Counted from the first letter of the stretch, positions 35,553 through 44,359 are shown. The stretch is 64,000 bases of DNA from Ignavibacteriota bacterium (GCA_013285425.1 CP053447.1:1-64000); one strand, 5' to 3'. The notes: generated from the letters alone by a model not told the origin. Translations and numbers: made by a program.

Positions 35553-38453
35553 ATGCTTAGTAAAGAAACAAAAGATAAAATAAATAATGCCAGAGATATT
35601 CTTGTAGGTCAGCTGCCATTACCTTCAGATCAGATTGAGCTTATCACTATAGCTCTGATATACAAATTTATGGATGATATTGATGAAGAAAGCAGAAAGC
35701 TAGGTGGTGAAATTTCATTTTTCAGAAATGGACTGTCCGATTTTTCCTGGCAAAAACTACTAAGCAATCAATTAAGTGGTGAAGAGCGGGTTCAGAAATT
35801 TATTAGAGCAATTGAAGCAATCACAAAAGCTCCTCATATTCCAGAACTTTTTAAGAGCGTTTTCAGAAACACATTCTTAAAGTTCAGAGATTCCAGAACA
35901 TTAAAACTATTTCTGGATGAGATAAACAAATTTAAGTATGAACACTCAGAAGAGCTTGGTAATGCTTTTGAATATTTGCTTGATTCAATGGGCTCGCAAG
36001 GTGAAAATGGTCAGTTCAGAACACCACGAAACATAATTGATTTTATTATTGAAGTTGTAGATCCTGATAAACTAGATAAAATACTGGATCCTGCTTGCGG
36101 AACCGCAGGCTTTTTAATTTCAGCTTACAAACATATACTTAGAAAATATACGAATGGTTATGAAGACTATCGTATTAGCCTAAAGAATTATGAAATCGAA
36201 GGCATCTCAATACATTGGGGTGATAAATTAAAAAAGACTGAGATAGATAAACTGACTAAAAGAATTGAAGGTTATGATATAACTCCTTTAATGGTTCGTC
36301 TGTCTCAAGTGAATATGTATCTACACCACTTTCCAAATCCTTTAATTCACGACTACGATACTCTTTCAAACAAAAATCGTTGGGAAGATAAATTCGATTG
36401 TATTTTTGCTAACCCTCCCTTTATGACACCAAAAGGGGGTGTTGAACCTCACGAACAATTTAGAATAAGAGCAAAGAAAGCAGAAATACTTTTCTCTGAT
36501 TATATAATAGAACATCTAAATCCTAATGGAAAAGCTGGTTGGATTGTCCCAGAAGGAATAATATTCCAGGGTAGTGGAGATTATGTAACTCTTAGAAAAT
36601 GGTTGATTGAAAATATGGGACTGTGGGCAGTGGTGTCTTTACCAGCAGGAATATTTCAGCCATACAGCGGAGTAAAAACATCAATATTATTCGTTGATAG
36701 AGTCCTTGCAAGAAATACAAACAGTATTATACTCGTAAAAGTTGAGAATGATGGATTTTCATTAAACACCAACCGAAACCCAATTAGTGATAATGATCTC
36801 CCCGATGCTCTCAATCTTTTAATGGACTACAAAAAATTGGCAGCCACAATAGAAGGTAAACCTGAAGAGTCAGAAGGAAAGCTAGCCGAGCTTGCAGAAA
36901 AATATCCTGTAAAATTCAAGGTTCTCAACCGAAAAGAATTTGCTAAACTTGATAGCTATAAAGCAGTATCTTCAACAATTGATTTCTGTAAACGGGAGTA
37001 TAAACGCTTTCTTAAAGCAAAAGAAAAATATGAAGAGAGTTATCAAAAAGCCAAGGATGAAAAACAAAAGCAAAAAGCACTGGATACATTCCATAAAAAT
37101 CAAAAACATTTTATTGATGTAACTGGATTTGAAACAGTCCCTTTTGATGAAGGGATGATTAAGCTATGGGTAAATGAAAAATTAAAAGATGATGCTGTTA
37201 AATATGGTGAAGATAGAGCAAGTATTGTAAAGTTATCACAAGAACTTCGTGAATATCTGGATAATGAAAGAGAATTCAATCTGAGTATAGAGAAATACAC
37301 TAATGCGTCAATAATAACTTCAAATTATGAGTTAGTTAACTTAGGAGACTATGTTCAAGTGATTGCAGGTCAATCCCCTTCCTCTGAGTTTTATAATGAA
37401 AAAGGTGAAGGGTTACCTTTTTATCAGGGTAAAACAGAATATGGAGATTATTATCTTGGAGAACCTACGGTATGGACTACCCAAGTTACAAGAGAAGCTA
37501 TAAAGGGAGATTTGCTATTTAGTATGCGTGCACCAGTTGGTGAAGTGAATTTTAATCCTTTTGAAAAAATTTGTATCGGTAGAGGATTGTCCGCGCTGCG
37601 CTGCAGTGATCAGTTGCTCCCCCAATATCTATTTTACTCTTTACGAAAATTAAAGACCGAGAATTTTTTTGTTATGAACAACGGTGCAGTATTCGATTCG
37701 ATTAAAGTTGAGGATTTGACTCAAATTCAATTACCATTACCTCCTGCTGATATCCAACAAAAAATTGTAGATGAAATAGAAGGCTACCAAAAAGTAATTG
37801 ATGGCTGCAATCTTGTAATTAACAACTACAAACCCTCCTTCAAAATTGATGATAGCTGGGAAAGAGTAAAGTTAGGTGAAGTATGTGAATTTCGGACTGG
37901 TGGAACGCCAAGAACAGAACACAAAGAATATTATGGTGGAGATATAAAATGGCTTGTATCTGGAGATATCCATCAAGCTGAAATATTTGATTGCGAAGGA
38001 AGGATAACTGAAGCTGGACTTGAAAACTCAAATGCAAAGATCCTTCCAATTGATTCTGTCTTAATCGCATTGAATGGGCAGGGCAAAACGAGGGGGACTG
38101 TTGCGATACTTAAAACAGAAGCGACCTGTAATCAGTCAATAGCAGCAATGATCATAAATAATATTGAGGAAGTGCTACCCTATTTTATTTATTTACAGTT
38201 AAAATCAAGATACAATGAAATTAGAAATTTAACAGGTGATAATGAGCGTAGCGGACTGAATATGCCAATCTTAAAAAGTCTTGATTTTTATTTGCCCTCA
38301 GTAGAAGTTCAATCCAAAATTGTTTCAGAAACTCAAGGTGAACTGAAGACAATTCAATCTTGCCAAAATCTCAAAACACAAATGGAACAAAAAATAAAAG
38401 AAGTAATAGATGGAGTTTGGGGAAGAAAGAATCAGAGGAAGGTTAGACAATGA
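35553..38453 (+). CDS. Fused type I methyltransferase-specificity subunit (HsdM-HsdS)
   Basis: 966 residues. Residues 1 to about 480 are an N6-adenine methyltransferase, with HsdM helical N-terminus, SAM motif I DPACGTAGFL and catalytic motif IV NPPF. After a charged helical linker (about 480-580) come two target-recognition domains typical of HsdS. The first starts NYELVNLGDYVQVIAG and ends in the helix DIQQKIVDEIEGYQKVI. The second starts WERVKLGEVCEFRTGGTPR and ends SKIVSETQGELKTIQ. Modification and DNA recognition are therefore one polypeptide, and with HsdR the system is complete in two genes. The bipartite target cannot be predicted by eye. Separate M and S genes are the usual arrangement. 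Confidence 0.92.
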   Translation: MLSKETKDKINNARDILVGQLPLPSDQIELITIALIYKFMDDIDEESRKLGGEISFFRNGLSDFSWQKLLSNQLSGEERVQKFIRAIEAITKAPHIPELFKSVFRNTFLKFRDSRTLKLFLDEINKFKYEHSEELGNAFEYLLDSMGSQGENGQFRTPRNIIDFIIEVVDPDKLDKILDPACGTAGFLISAYKHILRKYTNGYEDYRISLKNYEIEGISIHWGDKLKKTEIDKLTKRIEGYDITPLMVRLSQVNMYLHHFPNPLIHDYDTLSNKNRWEDKFDCIFANPPFMTPKGGVEPHEQFRIRAKKAEILFSDYIIEHLNPNGKAGWIVPEGIIFQGSGDYVTLRKWLIENMGLWAVVSLPAGIFQPYSGVKTSILFVDRVLARNTNSIILVKVENDGFSLNTNRNPISDNDLPDALNLLMDYKKLAATIEGKPEESEGKLAELAEKYPVKFKVLNRKEFAKLDSYKAVSSTIDFCKREYKRFLKAKEKYEESYQKAKDEKQKQKALDTFHKNQKHFIDVTGFETVPFDEGMIKLWVNEKLKDDAVKYGEDRASIVKLSQELREYLDNEREFNLSIEKYTNASIITSNYELVNLGDYVQVIAGQSPSSEFYNEKGEGLPFYQGKTEYGDYYLGEPTVWTTQVTREAIKGDLLFSMRAPVGEVNFNPFEKICIGRGLSALRCSDQLLPQYLFYSLRKLKTENFFVMNNGAVFDSIKVEDLTQIQLPLPPADIQQKIVDEIEGYQKVIDGCNLVINNYKPSFKIDDSWERVKLGEVCEFRTGGTPRTEHKEYYGGDIKWLVSGDIHQAEIFDCEGRITEAGLENSNAKILPIDSVLIALNGQGKTRGTVAILKTEATCNQSIAAMIINNIEEVLPYFIYLQLKSRYNEIRNLTGDNERSGLNMPILKSLDFYLPSVEVQSKIVSETQGELKTIQSCQNLKTQMEQKIKEVIDGVWGRKNQRKVRQ

Positions 38454-38502
38454 CAAAAAATAATATCAAAAACTAACTCATCATAAAATACAGAGGTTAA
38501 AA

Positions 38503-38712
38503 ATGAAACTCATTGCTAAAAAATGGAATGTCGACAAAGAAGAATTAGCGTATTATATTGTTGCCATTCCTGAAAGTGAAAAGTATTCTCAAAAAGCAAT
38601 CTTATCTATTGAGAAGAAAATCTTAGAACTCACTACAAAACACAAATTGTCATACATTATTTATGATTGTAGAGATAATCCATTTCATAAAATTCTGTTA
38701 TTTTCAAAGTAG
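38503..38712 (+). CDS. Small hypothetical protein downstream of the RM genes
   Basis: 69 residues with no recognised family: alternating charged and hydrophobic residues, probably alpha/beta (YYIVAIPESEKYSQKAILSIEKKIL, then LSYIIYDCRDNPFHKILLFSK). AGAGGT lies upstream of the ATG. It starts 49 bases after hsdMS, and a strong hairpin follows at 38743-38765, so it probably closes the RM transcript. It could be an accessory or regulator of the system; nothing in the sequence decides this. Confidence 0.55.
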   Translation: MKLIAKKWNVDKEELAYYIVAIPESEKYSQKAILSIEKKILELTTKHKLSYIIYDCRDNPFHKILLFSK

Positions 38713-38742
38713 ATAATATTTAGAATACTAATTAGTAAAAAC

Positions 38743-38765
38743 CCTGGTTACCTTAGGTAGCCAGG
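38743..38765. terminator. Hairpin between the RM and DUF2971 genes
   Basis: CCTGGTTACC (38743-38752) pairs with GGTAGCCAGG (38756-38765), ten pairs including one G-T, with a three-base loop. On the minus strand GTTTTTAC follows. On the plus strand the tail is only moderately T-rich (TATAAATTTG). It probably ends the plus-strand RM transcript. Confidence 0.55.
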
Positions 38766-38886
38766 TATAAATTTGTTCTCCAATTGACTCTTGTTTTCGT
38801 AATATGCAAGTAGTACAAAATTTATCTTAATAATCGTTGCAGGAAGGTCACAATAAGTTTTAGCTGGATATTATGAGTAAAAGTAT

Positions 38887-39723
38887 ATGGCATTCAAATT
38901 AGATTTTGACGAACTCCCCAACTCAGGAATTAAAAAGCTTTACAAATTCAAATCATTTGATCAAGATGGTTATTATAAGGATTTACTGAATAATCAACTC
39001 TGGCTTTCTTCTCGCACGGAATTGAATGATCCACTCGATTGTCGTGTTAAATTAAATTATAAATTGTGCTCTGATGAAGAAATAAAAAATATTATGCGTA
39101 GTCATCTTTCGTGGATACCTTTTAATTCTATCATAAATCTGATTGTTGACGCGCAATTCAATCATAGAAAAAATAATATTGAAGATTACCTGAACAGTTT
39201 TGAAAGTGCTATAGATAAAAGTATTGGAGTTTTTTCACTTACGCAAGAAATTAGTGAAAGTATGTGGGACAAATATTCAAACAAACATTCTGGTTTTTAT
39301 GTTGAATTTAATGCGGTAAAACTGTTTTCAGAATTAAATCAAAAATTCGAACAAACTGGAAACAGAATTTTTATTTTTAGAGTTAGGTATGAGGATGTGT
39401 TGCCAGAGGTAAACCCTTGCAAAGCTTCATTAGATGAAAAAGCGCAGATGTTTCTTATTAAAACGAAAGCCTGGGAATATGAGAAAGAGTGGAGAATTGT
39501 CTGGTTTGATGGTATGAGAAGAGATGAAAGGAAGGAAAAAGATTATAGGAAGGAGCCAATCACCGCGAATTGTATATCAAACATTTATTTTGGATTAAAT
39601 GCCTCAAAGGAAAATATTGATACGGCAATTAAAATATTAAGCACATCGAATCCAGGCATTGGTATTTTCAAAGCTCTAAAAAAGAAGGACGAATTTGGGC
39701 TGGATTTTGAAAAAATAGCCTAA
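38887..39723 (+). CDS. DUF2971 protein, candidate defence gene
   Basis: 278 residues. Matches the DUF2971 pattern: an N-terminal LYKFKSF...LWLSSRTELNDPLDCRV, a central VFSLTQEISESMWDKYSNKHSGFYVEF and a late AWEYEKEWRIVWF. The family is frequent in phage-defence islands and has been proposed to act in abortive infection, but its biochemistry is not known to me. Here it sits between a type I RM system and an ImmA-DUF4411 pair, consistent with a defence role. Confidence 0.8.
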   Translation: MAFKLDFDELPNSGIKKLYKFKSFDQDGYYKDLLNNQLWLSSRTELNDPLDCRVKLNYKLCSDEEIKNIMRSHLSWIPFNSIINLIVDAQFNHRKNNIEDYLNSFESAIDKSIGVFSLTQEISESMWDKYSNKHSGFYVEFNAVKLFSELNQKFEQTGNRIFIFRVRYEDVLPEVNPCKASLDEKAQMFLIKTKAWEYEKEWRIVWFDGMRRDERKEKDYRKEPITANCISNIYFGLNASKENIDTAIKILSTSNPGIGIFKALKKKDEFGLDFEKIA

Positions 39724-39797
39724 ATATTCTGTGATTTATTAAGTAGTTATAGCATTTGGGCGTGACGTAATAAGATATTTTTATAATTTTACACTGT

Positions 39798-40928
39798 ATG
39801 AAAATAGACCTTGAAATAAATAACGATTTGATCATCTGGGCAATAAACAGGTCTGGATATGAATTGGGTGAATTTTTTGATGAATTCCCAAAGGTAAAGG
39901 AGTGGTTGGATAGAACAAAAAAACCAACTCTGAAACAATTGCAAAACTTTGCAAGAAAAGTTCACGTCCCCTTTGGTTATCTGTTTCTTGAATCTCCCCC
40001 AGAAGAAAGATTACCGATTCCCTTTTTTAGAACTGTTTCTACTCAGTCTAATCAAGTTAGTCTGAATGTGTATGACACAGTCCTGCTACTTCAAAAAAGA
40101 CAGGAGTGGTTAACAAATTACCTCATTGAGAATGAAAACAATGCCCTTGGATATGTTAGTAAGTTTGATTCCAATAGTAAAATACAAACTATTGTTGCTG
40201 ACATTAAACAAACATTAAGTTTGAATGATGATTGGGCTAATGAATTTCCAAATTGGGAAAAAGCAAAAGAATATCTTACTCAAAAAATTGAAGAGATAGG
40301 AATAATTGTTGTATCCAGCGGTGTTGTTGAGAATAACAACTACAGAAAAATCAAAGTAGAAGATTGCAGGGGATTTGTTTTAGTAAATGAATATGCTCCT
40401 TTTATGTTTGTTAATGCTGCCGATAGCAAAGCAGCTCAAATGTTTACTTTAGCTCACGAACTAGCTCATATCTGGATAGGGGAAAGTGCTGGATTTGATT
40501 TTCGTAACCTTCAACCAGCCGATAATCCTATAGAAATATTTTGTGATAAAATAGCTGCGGAATTTCTTGTACCTCAGGAAAGTCTCAGAGCTGCATATGA
40601 GGAAAACAAAAACTTTGAATCTTTAGCGAGAACTTTTAAGGTTAGTCAAATAGTTATAGCTCGTAGATTATTAGACCTGGGTTTTATTACGAGGGCTGAG
40701 TTCTTTGAATTCTATGAAGAATATACAAGCCAGGATTTCAGGAAACAGGAAAGTCGTGAAGGTGGGGGAGATTTCTACTTGACTCAGCGCAAAAGATTAA
40801 GTGTTCAGTTTCTAACTTATGTTAATAATGCAGTAAGAGAAAATAAATTGCTTGTACGAGATGCTTACAACCTTACAGGTCTTAAGGGCAACACATATCA
40901 CAATTTTATGAGAGAATATTTATACTGA
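39798..40928 (+). CDS. ImmA/IrrE-family metallopeptidase with N-terminal HTH-like region
   Basis: 376 residues. The zinc-protease motif H220-E-L-A-H224 (TLAHELAHIWIG) is intact, and a downstream acidic residue (CDKIAAEFLVP) completes the ImmA/IrrE site. The first 70 residues (LIIWAINRSGYELGEFFDEFPKVKEWLDR...PTLKQLQNFARKVHVPFGYLFL) resemble the XRE-like module usually found N-terminal to this peptidase. Such proteins cleave or control repressors on mobile elements and act as antitoxins for DUF4411-type toxins. Its stop overlaps the ATG of the next gene by one base, so the two are coupled. Confidence 0.88.
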   Translation: MKIDLEINNDLIIWAINRSGYELGEFFDEFPKVKEWLDRTKKPTLKQLQNFARKVHVPFGYLFLESPPEERLPIPFFRTVSTQSNQVSLNVYDTVLLLQKRQEWLTNYLIENENNALGYVSKFDSNSKIQTIVADIKQTLSLNDDWANEFPNWEKAKEYLTQKIEEIGIIVVSSGVVENNNYRKIKVEDCRGFVLVNEYAPFMFVNAADSKAAQMFTLAHELAHIWIGESAGFDFRNLQPADNPIEIFCDKIAAEFLVPQESLRAAYEENKNFESLARTFKVSQIVIARRLLDLGFITRAEFFEFYEEYTSQDFRKQESREGGGDFYLTQRKRLSVQFLTYVNNAVRENKLLVRDAYNLTGLKGNTYHNFMREYLY

Positions 40929-41434
40929 TGGCAATATTTATTCTCGACAGCAACTTTTTTATACAAGCTCACAGAGTAATCTATCCAATTGATGTTGCCG
41001 TGGGATTTTGGAATAAAGTAAAGCAATTAGCTGATGAAAATAAAATTATGACTATTGAGAAAGTCCAGGCTGAAATATTTTCTAATAATGATGAATTAAA
41101 AGCTTGGTTAGAAACTAACATTCAACCAAACTTTTACAAATCTACACAAACACCAGAAATTTTGGCTAAATATGCTGATGTTGTTAGGTGGGCAAATTCC
41201 AGAAATGATCATTATCTTCCGAGAGCCATAGCTGAATTTCTTGACGCAGATAATGCAGATGCTTGGCTTATTGCTTATGCATTATCGTTGGATGTTGAAA
41301 AAAAAATTGTAACGCAGGAAGTAAGCAGACCAGATCAAAAATCTAAAATAAAAATTCCAGATGTATGCCAGCCATTCAGAATATCTACAGTTACCACTAT
41401 AGAGATGTTTAGAAATTTAGGTGAAACTTTTTAA
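40928..41434 (+). CDS. DUF4411 PIN-like protein, probable toxin
   Basis: 168 residues. The N-terminal IFILDSNFFIQAHRVIYPIDVAVGFW is the DUF4411 signature, a PIN-domain relative whose aspartates (D7 and those in DADNADAWLIAYAL) would hold the metal of a ribonuclease site. It is coupled to an ImmA/IrrE-family gene by a one-base overlap, the usual order for this toxin-antitoxin pair, antitoxin first. RNase activity and the target RNA are inferred from the PIN relationship, not shown. Confidence 0.82.
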   Translation: MAIFILDSNFFIQAHRVIYPIDVAVGFWNKVKQLADENKIMTIEKVQAEIFSNNDELKAWLETNIQPNFYKSTQTPEILAKYADVVRWANSRNDHYLPRAIAEFLDADNADAWLIAYALSLDVEKKIVTQEVSRPDQKSKIKIPDVCQPFRISTVTTIEMFRNLGETF

Positions 41435-41688
41435 TTGGAAATTAGAGAGTATTTTTTGAATAGGTAACAAAACGTCTATAACCTTAGAAGCCTGCATAAT
41501 CCGAAAATCACGCAGGCCTCATTGCTCACAAACAAAACAACGATTTTATTCTTTCCCAGATCTATTTTATTCGAGTCTATTCTACTACTTTTTCTAATTC
41601 TTAAAGTATGTTGGATCATTTAAGTTTTGCTTGAGAAGATTTGGAAGTAAAATTAGCGAAATAAATTGCAGGGTGTCTGAAAACAGCA

Positions 41689-41710
41689 GTGCCGAGATTT
41701 CACTCGGCAC
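41689..41710 (-). terminator. Terminator after the 41.7 kb minus-strand gene
   Basis: GTGCCGAG (41689-41696) and CTCGGCAC (41703-41710) form a perfect 8-bp stem with a 6-base loop, 13 bases past the stop at 41723. The minus-strand tail TGCTGTTTTC is modestly T-rich. The rest of 41435-41722 shows only a weaker GCCTGC/GCAGGC repeat at 41490-41517 and no gene. Confidence 0.55.
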
Positions 41711-41722
41711 CAAGCTGCAACC

Positions 41723-42049
41723 TTATTGCTTCTTTGCTAAAGACAAGTTCTTAGCATTATAGCCATTAAGTTGTGCTTCTAGAGCGGCAACCTCAGCTAA
41801 TAATACATCCCTATCGGATAACAAATTAGCTTTAGTACGATCTTTCATTCTTTTGGTTGCCCGAGCGAAACGTCTGGTCGCCAAACGAGATATTTCTTGC
41901 GAAATACCTGCGATTGCAACGTCCTTACGTTCAACTTTTTTGTAAAGAGTTCTGAGTTTCCTCATAACTGCTCTACGGCTAACCTTGGAAATCCTTCTCG
42001 CACTATTTCCAGGTCTTCGCTTCCCAAATAATCTATTAAGTAAACTCAT
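41723..42049 (-). CDS. Small very basic coiled-coil protein
   Basis: 108 residues from the ATG at 42049, which has AAAGGA eight bases upstream. An in-frame ATG at 42094 would add 15 residues but lacks such a site. The N-terminal half is dense in arginine and lysine (KRRPGNSARRISKVSRR), and the C-terminal half is a probable coiled coil (LLSDRDVLLAEVAALEAQL). No family recognised. Nucleic-acid binding or a phage-type structural role is a guess from composition. It is divergent from the sigma-like HTH gene across a 263-base gap. Confidence 0.6.
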   Translation of the reverse strand: MSLLNRLFGKRRPGNSARRISKVSRRAVMRKLRTLYKKVERKDVAIAGISQEISRLATRRFARATKRMKDRTKANLLSDRDVLLAEVAALEAQLNGYNAKNLSLAKKQ

Positions 42050-42312
42050 TATGAGTTCCTTTAAGTTAAAGGGTTTAGCGATGAGTCCTGTCACTTATTG
42101 GTATTTCCAACAAGGAGAGGGGCTCTGATGCAAAAATTATTAAATATCACCCAAATTGCAACAAGTTGTGACGTCGATATTCCATATGTCATTATACTAT
42201 AAAGGTTTAACTACCGCCCAAAAGCACCACCTAAGAATCACATAACATCAGCATTTACCTGGAATTCGGTATAAGATTCTTAGATAATCTTTAACTAAAA
42301 CAGGAGGAATTA

Positions 42313-42873
42313 TTGTGCTGGGATGAACTATATCCTGTTATAAAAACACAGGCATATTATGCAGTACTCAGGTATGAAGAACCAGAAAGAAGAAAAGATA
42401 AAATTCAGGAACTAGTTTGTCAGTCTTATGAAAAGTTTGTTCGTGATACAGCTGCGGATAAAGAGATTAAGAAGCAGGAATACAAATGCTTTGTAACTCA
42501 ACGTGCTAAGCAAGTTGATCAGAGATCCATCTGTAAAAAAGGTTATGGAGGAACATCAACTATAGATGTATTATCATTCTACCGAAGAAGACCAGATGTT
42601 GATACCGAAATTGTAGAGTTCGATGAATGGATGAAACCTTGGAAGAAAGAAGCAGTTGAAGAGCAAATCTCATTCAATATAGATTTCAAAGACTGGCAGC
42701 AAACACTTACCAAACAGGAGAAGACAATTCTCTCTCACCTAATGCAGGGATACAAAGCAAAAGACATTGCTGATATCCTTCAGCTCACATATCAAGCCGT
42801 AAGAACCATCATCAGCAAATTAAAACAAATGTTCCTGGAATACTTTAGTCTGGAAGAATTTGCTTATCCTTAA
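42313..42873 (+). CDS. Sigma-70-like HTH protein of the mobile element
   Basis: 186 residues. The TTG start is preceded by AGGAGG five bases upstream. The C-terminal 60 residues (LTKQEKTILSHLMQGYKAKDIADILQLTYQAVRTIISKLKQMF) match the helix-turn-helix of sigma-70 region 4. The N-terminal part (ELYPVIKTQAYYAVLRY...KIQELVCQSYEKFVRD) could correspond to region 2. Such small sigma-like proteins control gene expression on phages and other elements. Several tiny genes and a terminator follow. Which promoters it serves is unknown. Confidence 0.65.
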   Translation: MCWDELYPVIKTQAYYAVLRYEEPERRKDKIQELVCQSYEKFVRDTAADKEIKKQEYKCFVTQRAKQVDQRSICKKGYGGTSTIDVLSFYRRRPDVDTEIVEFDEWMKPWKKEAVEEQISFNIDFKDWQQTLTKQEKTILSHLMQGYKAKDIADILQLTYQAVRTIISKLKQMFLEYFSLEEFAYP

Positions 42874-42928
42874 TCGCTTTTGCGGTTGAGGATTTTTAAG
42901 TTAAAATTTTTTAGAAACGGAGATCCAA

Positions 42929-43075
42929 ATGAAAAGCAGACAGATGGTGCAAATTGCAATGAAACTGACTGAAGCAATCATTGAAGTATTAAAGAAAGAA
43001 TTTAATGAAAAGGATAAGGTTACCAATGCGAATAAAAAGAGAAAAAGCAATCGGGTACTTAAAGCTGGCAGGTAG
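42929..43075 (+). CDS. Small basic hypothetical protein (48 aa)
   Basis: ATG at 42929 with GGAGA close upstream. It encodes MKSRQMVQIAMKLTEAIIEV followed by a lysine-rich tail ending LKAGR. It is helical and basic with no known family. It directly follows the sigma-like gene and overlaps the next tiny ORF by 50 bases in another frame, an arrangement common in phage gene clusters. Too short to be sure it is expressed. Confidence 0.4.
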   Translation: MKSRQMVQIAMKLTEAIIEVLKKEFNEKDKVTNANKKRKSNRVLKAGR

Positions 43076-43130
43076 AATAGTTTTAGAATTATTTACTGTA
43101 GTGATTTTAAGAAGATTCAGAGGCAAGTAA
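43026..43130 (+). CDS. Small hypothetical protein (34 aa) with one hydrophobic helix
   Basis: ATG at 43026, ending TAA at 43130. It encodes MRIKREKAIGYLKLAGRIVL and then ELFTVVILRRFRGK. A hydrophobic helix flanked by basic residues suggests membrane association. A terminator hairpin follows 16 bases after the stop, which supports the cluster ending here. Expression is not established. Confidence 0.35.
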   Translation: MRIKREKAIGYLKLAGRIVLELFTVVILRRFRGK

Positions 43131-43146
43131 ATCTGAAATCATATAG

Positions 43147-43166
43147 AGAGCCATCAGGCTCTTTAT
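43147..43166 (+). terminator. Terminator after the tiny ORF pair
   Basis: AGAGCC (43147-43152) pairs with GGCTCT (43157-43162) around an ATCA tetraloop, followed by TTAT. The following stretch to 43524 (about 360 bases) holds no gene that I can see; it includes CCCTACCACCCTT at 43278-43290, which recurs at 46190-46202. Confidence 0.6.
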
Positions 43167-43524
43167 AGCTTAAAAATTAAAAACTAAAAAAATTTACAAA
43201 CCCGATTCTCTATAGAAAATCAGATAATCCTTCTGAGATTGTTTGGTAAATCTGATAATTGATAGGGGACTATGGGACCCTACCACCCTTTTGGCAAGAT
43301 TAGGTTTGAAACTCTTTCGTAACAATTACAGGTAAATTATTCTAATATCTAATCGGGTATCAATTGCAAGAAATGGAGTGGTATTTATTAGGAAAGTTTA
43401 TCTGGACTCTAAAATTATGAAATACTTTCTATAAAAAGTATACATAAAAAAATTCTTTTTAGTTGGCACATTATTTATAATTAAATAGCAAATATTATAT
43501 TCACTTTTATCAAGGAGATCTTGG

Positions 43525-43629
43525 ATGAAAGTATTAGTTTTTGTTTTTTTTATTCTTACACCATTAGTTTTTCCTCAAAAGGTGTACAACTACGTTGGTC
43601 GTTCATCCAATAAACTTATAATCCCGTAA
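43525..43629 (+). pseudogene. Short secreted-protein fragment (34 aa)
   Basis: ATG at 43525 with AAGGAG seven bases upstream. The frame encodes a clean signal peptide (KVLVFVFFILTPLVFPQ) followed by only about 15 residues before TAA. A signal peptide with a good ribosome site but almost no mature protein suggests a gene cut short by deletion or frameshift. A real micropeptide remains possible. Confidence 0.4.
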
Positions 43630-43712
43630 GATGCCTAAATATTAAAACTATGACTTTGAAGTGAGTTTTTTGAATACGTTATTAACAAGATCTCTTTTAC
43701 AACGGAGGAAGA

Positions 43713-44063
43713 ATGAATAGGTTATTTTTCATCTTATTAGTTGTTTTGTTCACCTTTCCTCAAGATAATTTTGCGCAGAAGAAATTTATAGCAACTAACC
43801 TTATGGTTACGGAAGGTCTGGAAGGTAAAAAAATGACTAAAGAATTCGTTATATATATTACTCCTACCACATTAAATGTGACAGATTCTCGAGGAACATT
43901 AATGTATTATAAAGCCACAAACGGTGAATTTGGAATTGGAAAAGATACAAAAGCTTATAATACTACTACTGGAAAATATTGTTCTGTAAGTATGCATAAG
44001 GGTAGACTAACTATAAGTGAAGGTCGTATTGTTCTTTGGTATGGTGGAACTTACTATTATTGA
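43713..44063 (+). CDS. Small secreted hypothetical protein
   Basis: 116 residues. A signal peptide (about 1-21, ending NFAQ) precedes a small beta-rich domain (FVIYITPTTLNVTDSRGTLM, then YKATNGEFGIGKDTKAYNTT). No family recognised. GGAGG lies just upstream of the ATG. It is the first intact gene in a run of four short exported or fragmentary genes to 45.4 kb inside the island. A terminator hairpin lies 18 bases after the stop. Confidence 0.6.
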   Translation: MNRLFFILLVVLFTFPQDNFAQKKFIATNLMVTEGLEGKKMTKEFVIYITPTTLNVTDSRGTLMYYKATNGEFGIGKDTKAYNTTTGKYCSVSMHKGRLTISEGRIVLWYGGTYYY

Positions 44064-44080
44064 TGACATTTTTAACTTAC

Positions 44081-44101
44081 AGGAGAATTGTCGATTCTCC
44101 T
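44081..44101 (+). terminator. Terminator after the 43.7 kb secreted-protein gene
   Basis: AGGAGAAT (44081-44088) pairs with ATTCTCCT (44094-44101) around TGTCG, followed by TTTAGT. It overlaps the nominal start of the next ORF. Confidence 0.6.
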
Positions 44102-44330
44102 TTTAGTCCATAAATTGATCTGGGGTCGTCTTACAAAACAAGAGTTTGACACAATCTTTGCTCTGGTAAGTTCTATGCTTGAAAATGGTGGATTCACATT
44201 CATTGGTAAAGAGGAAAAATCATCGTTTACAAACTTAAATTTCAAAAACTATAATCGAAAAGTAACTGTAATGTTATTTCAAGATATGGGAACAGGGTTA
44301 GGAATTATAGCATCAGCAAATAAAGGGTAG
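44088..44330 (+). pseudogene. Fragmentary ORF (up to 80 aa)
   Basis: The frame opens with a TTG at 44088 that lies inside a terminator hairpin with its ribosome-like AGGAGA only one base away, so that start is doubtful. The body (RLTKQEFDTIFALVSSMLEN, later VTVMLFQDMGTGLGIIA) reads like the C-terminal part of a globular protein whose N-terminus is gone. No family recognised. Confidence 0.35.
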
Positions 44331-44359
44331 AAAATTCAAAATTTATACGGAGGTTAATA

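Noticed and set aside
41490..41517. GCCTGC/GCAGGC inverted repeat as terminator of the DUF4411 gene
   Set aside because: Six-bp stem with a 16-base loop and no T-tract; too weak to call.
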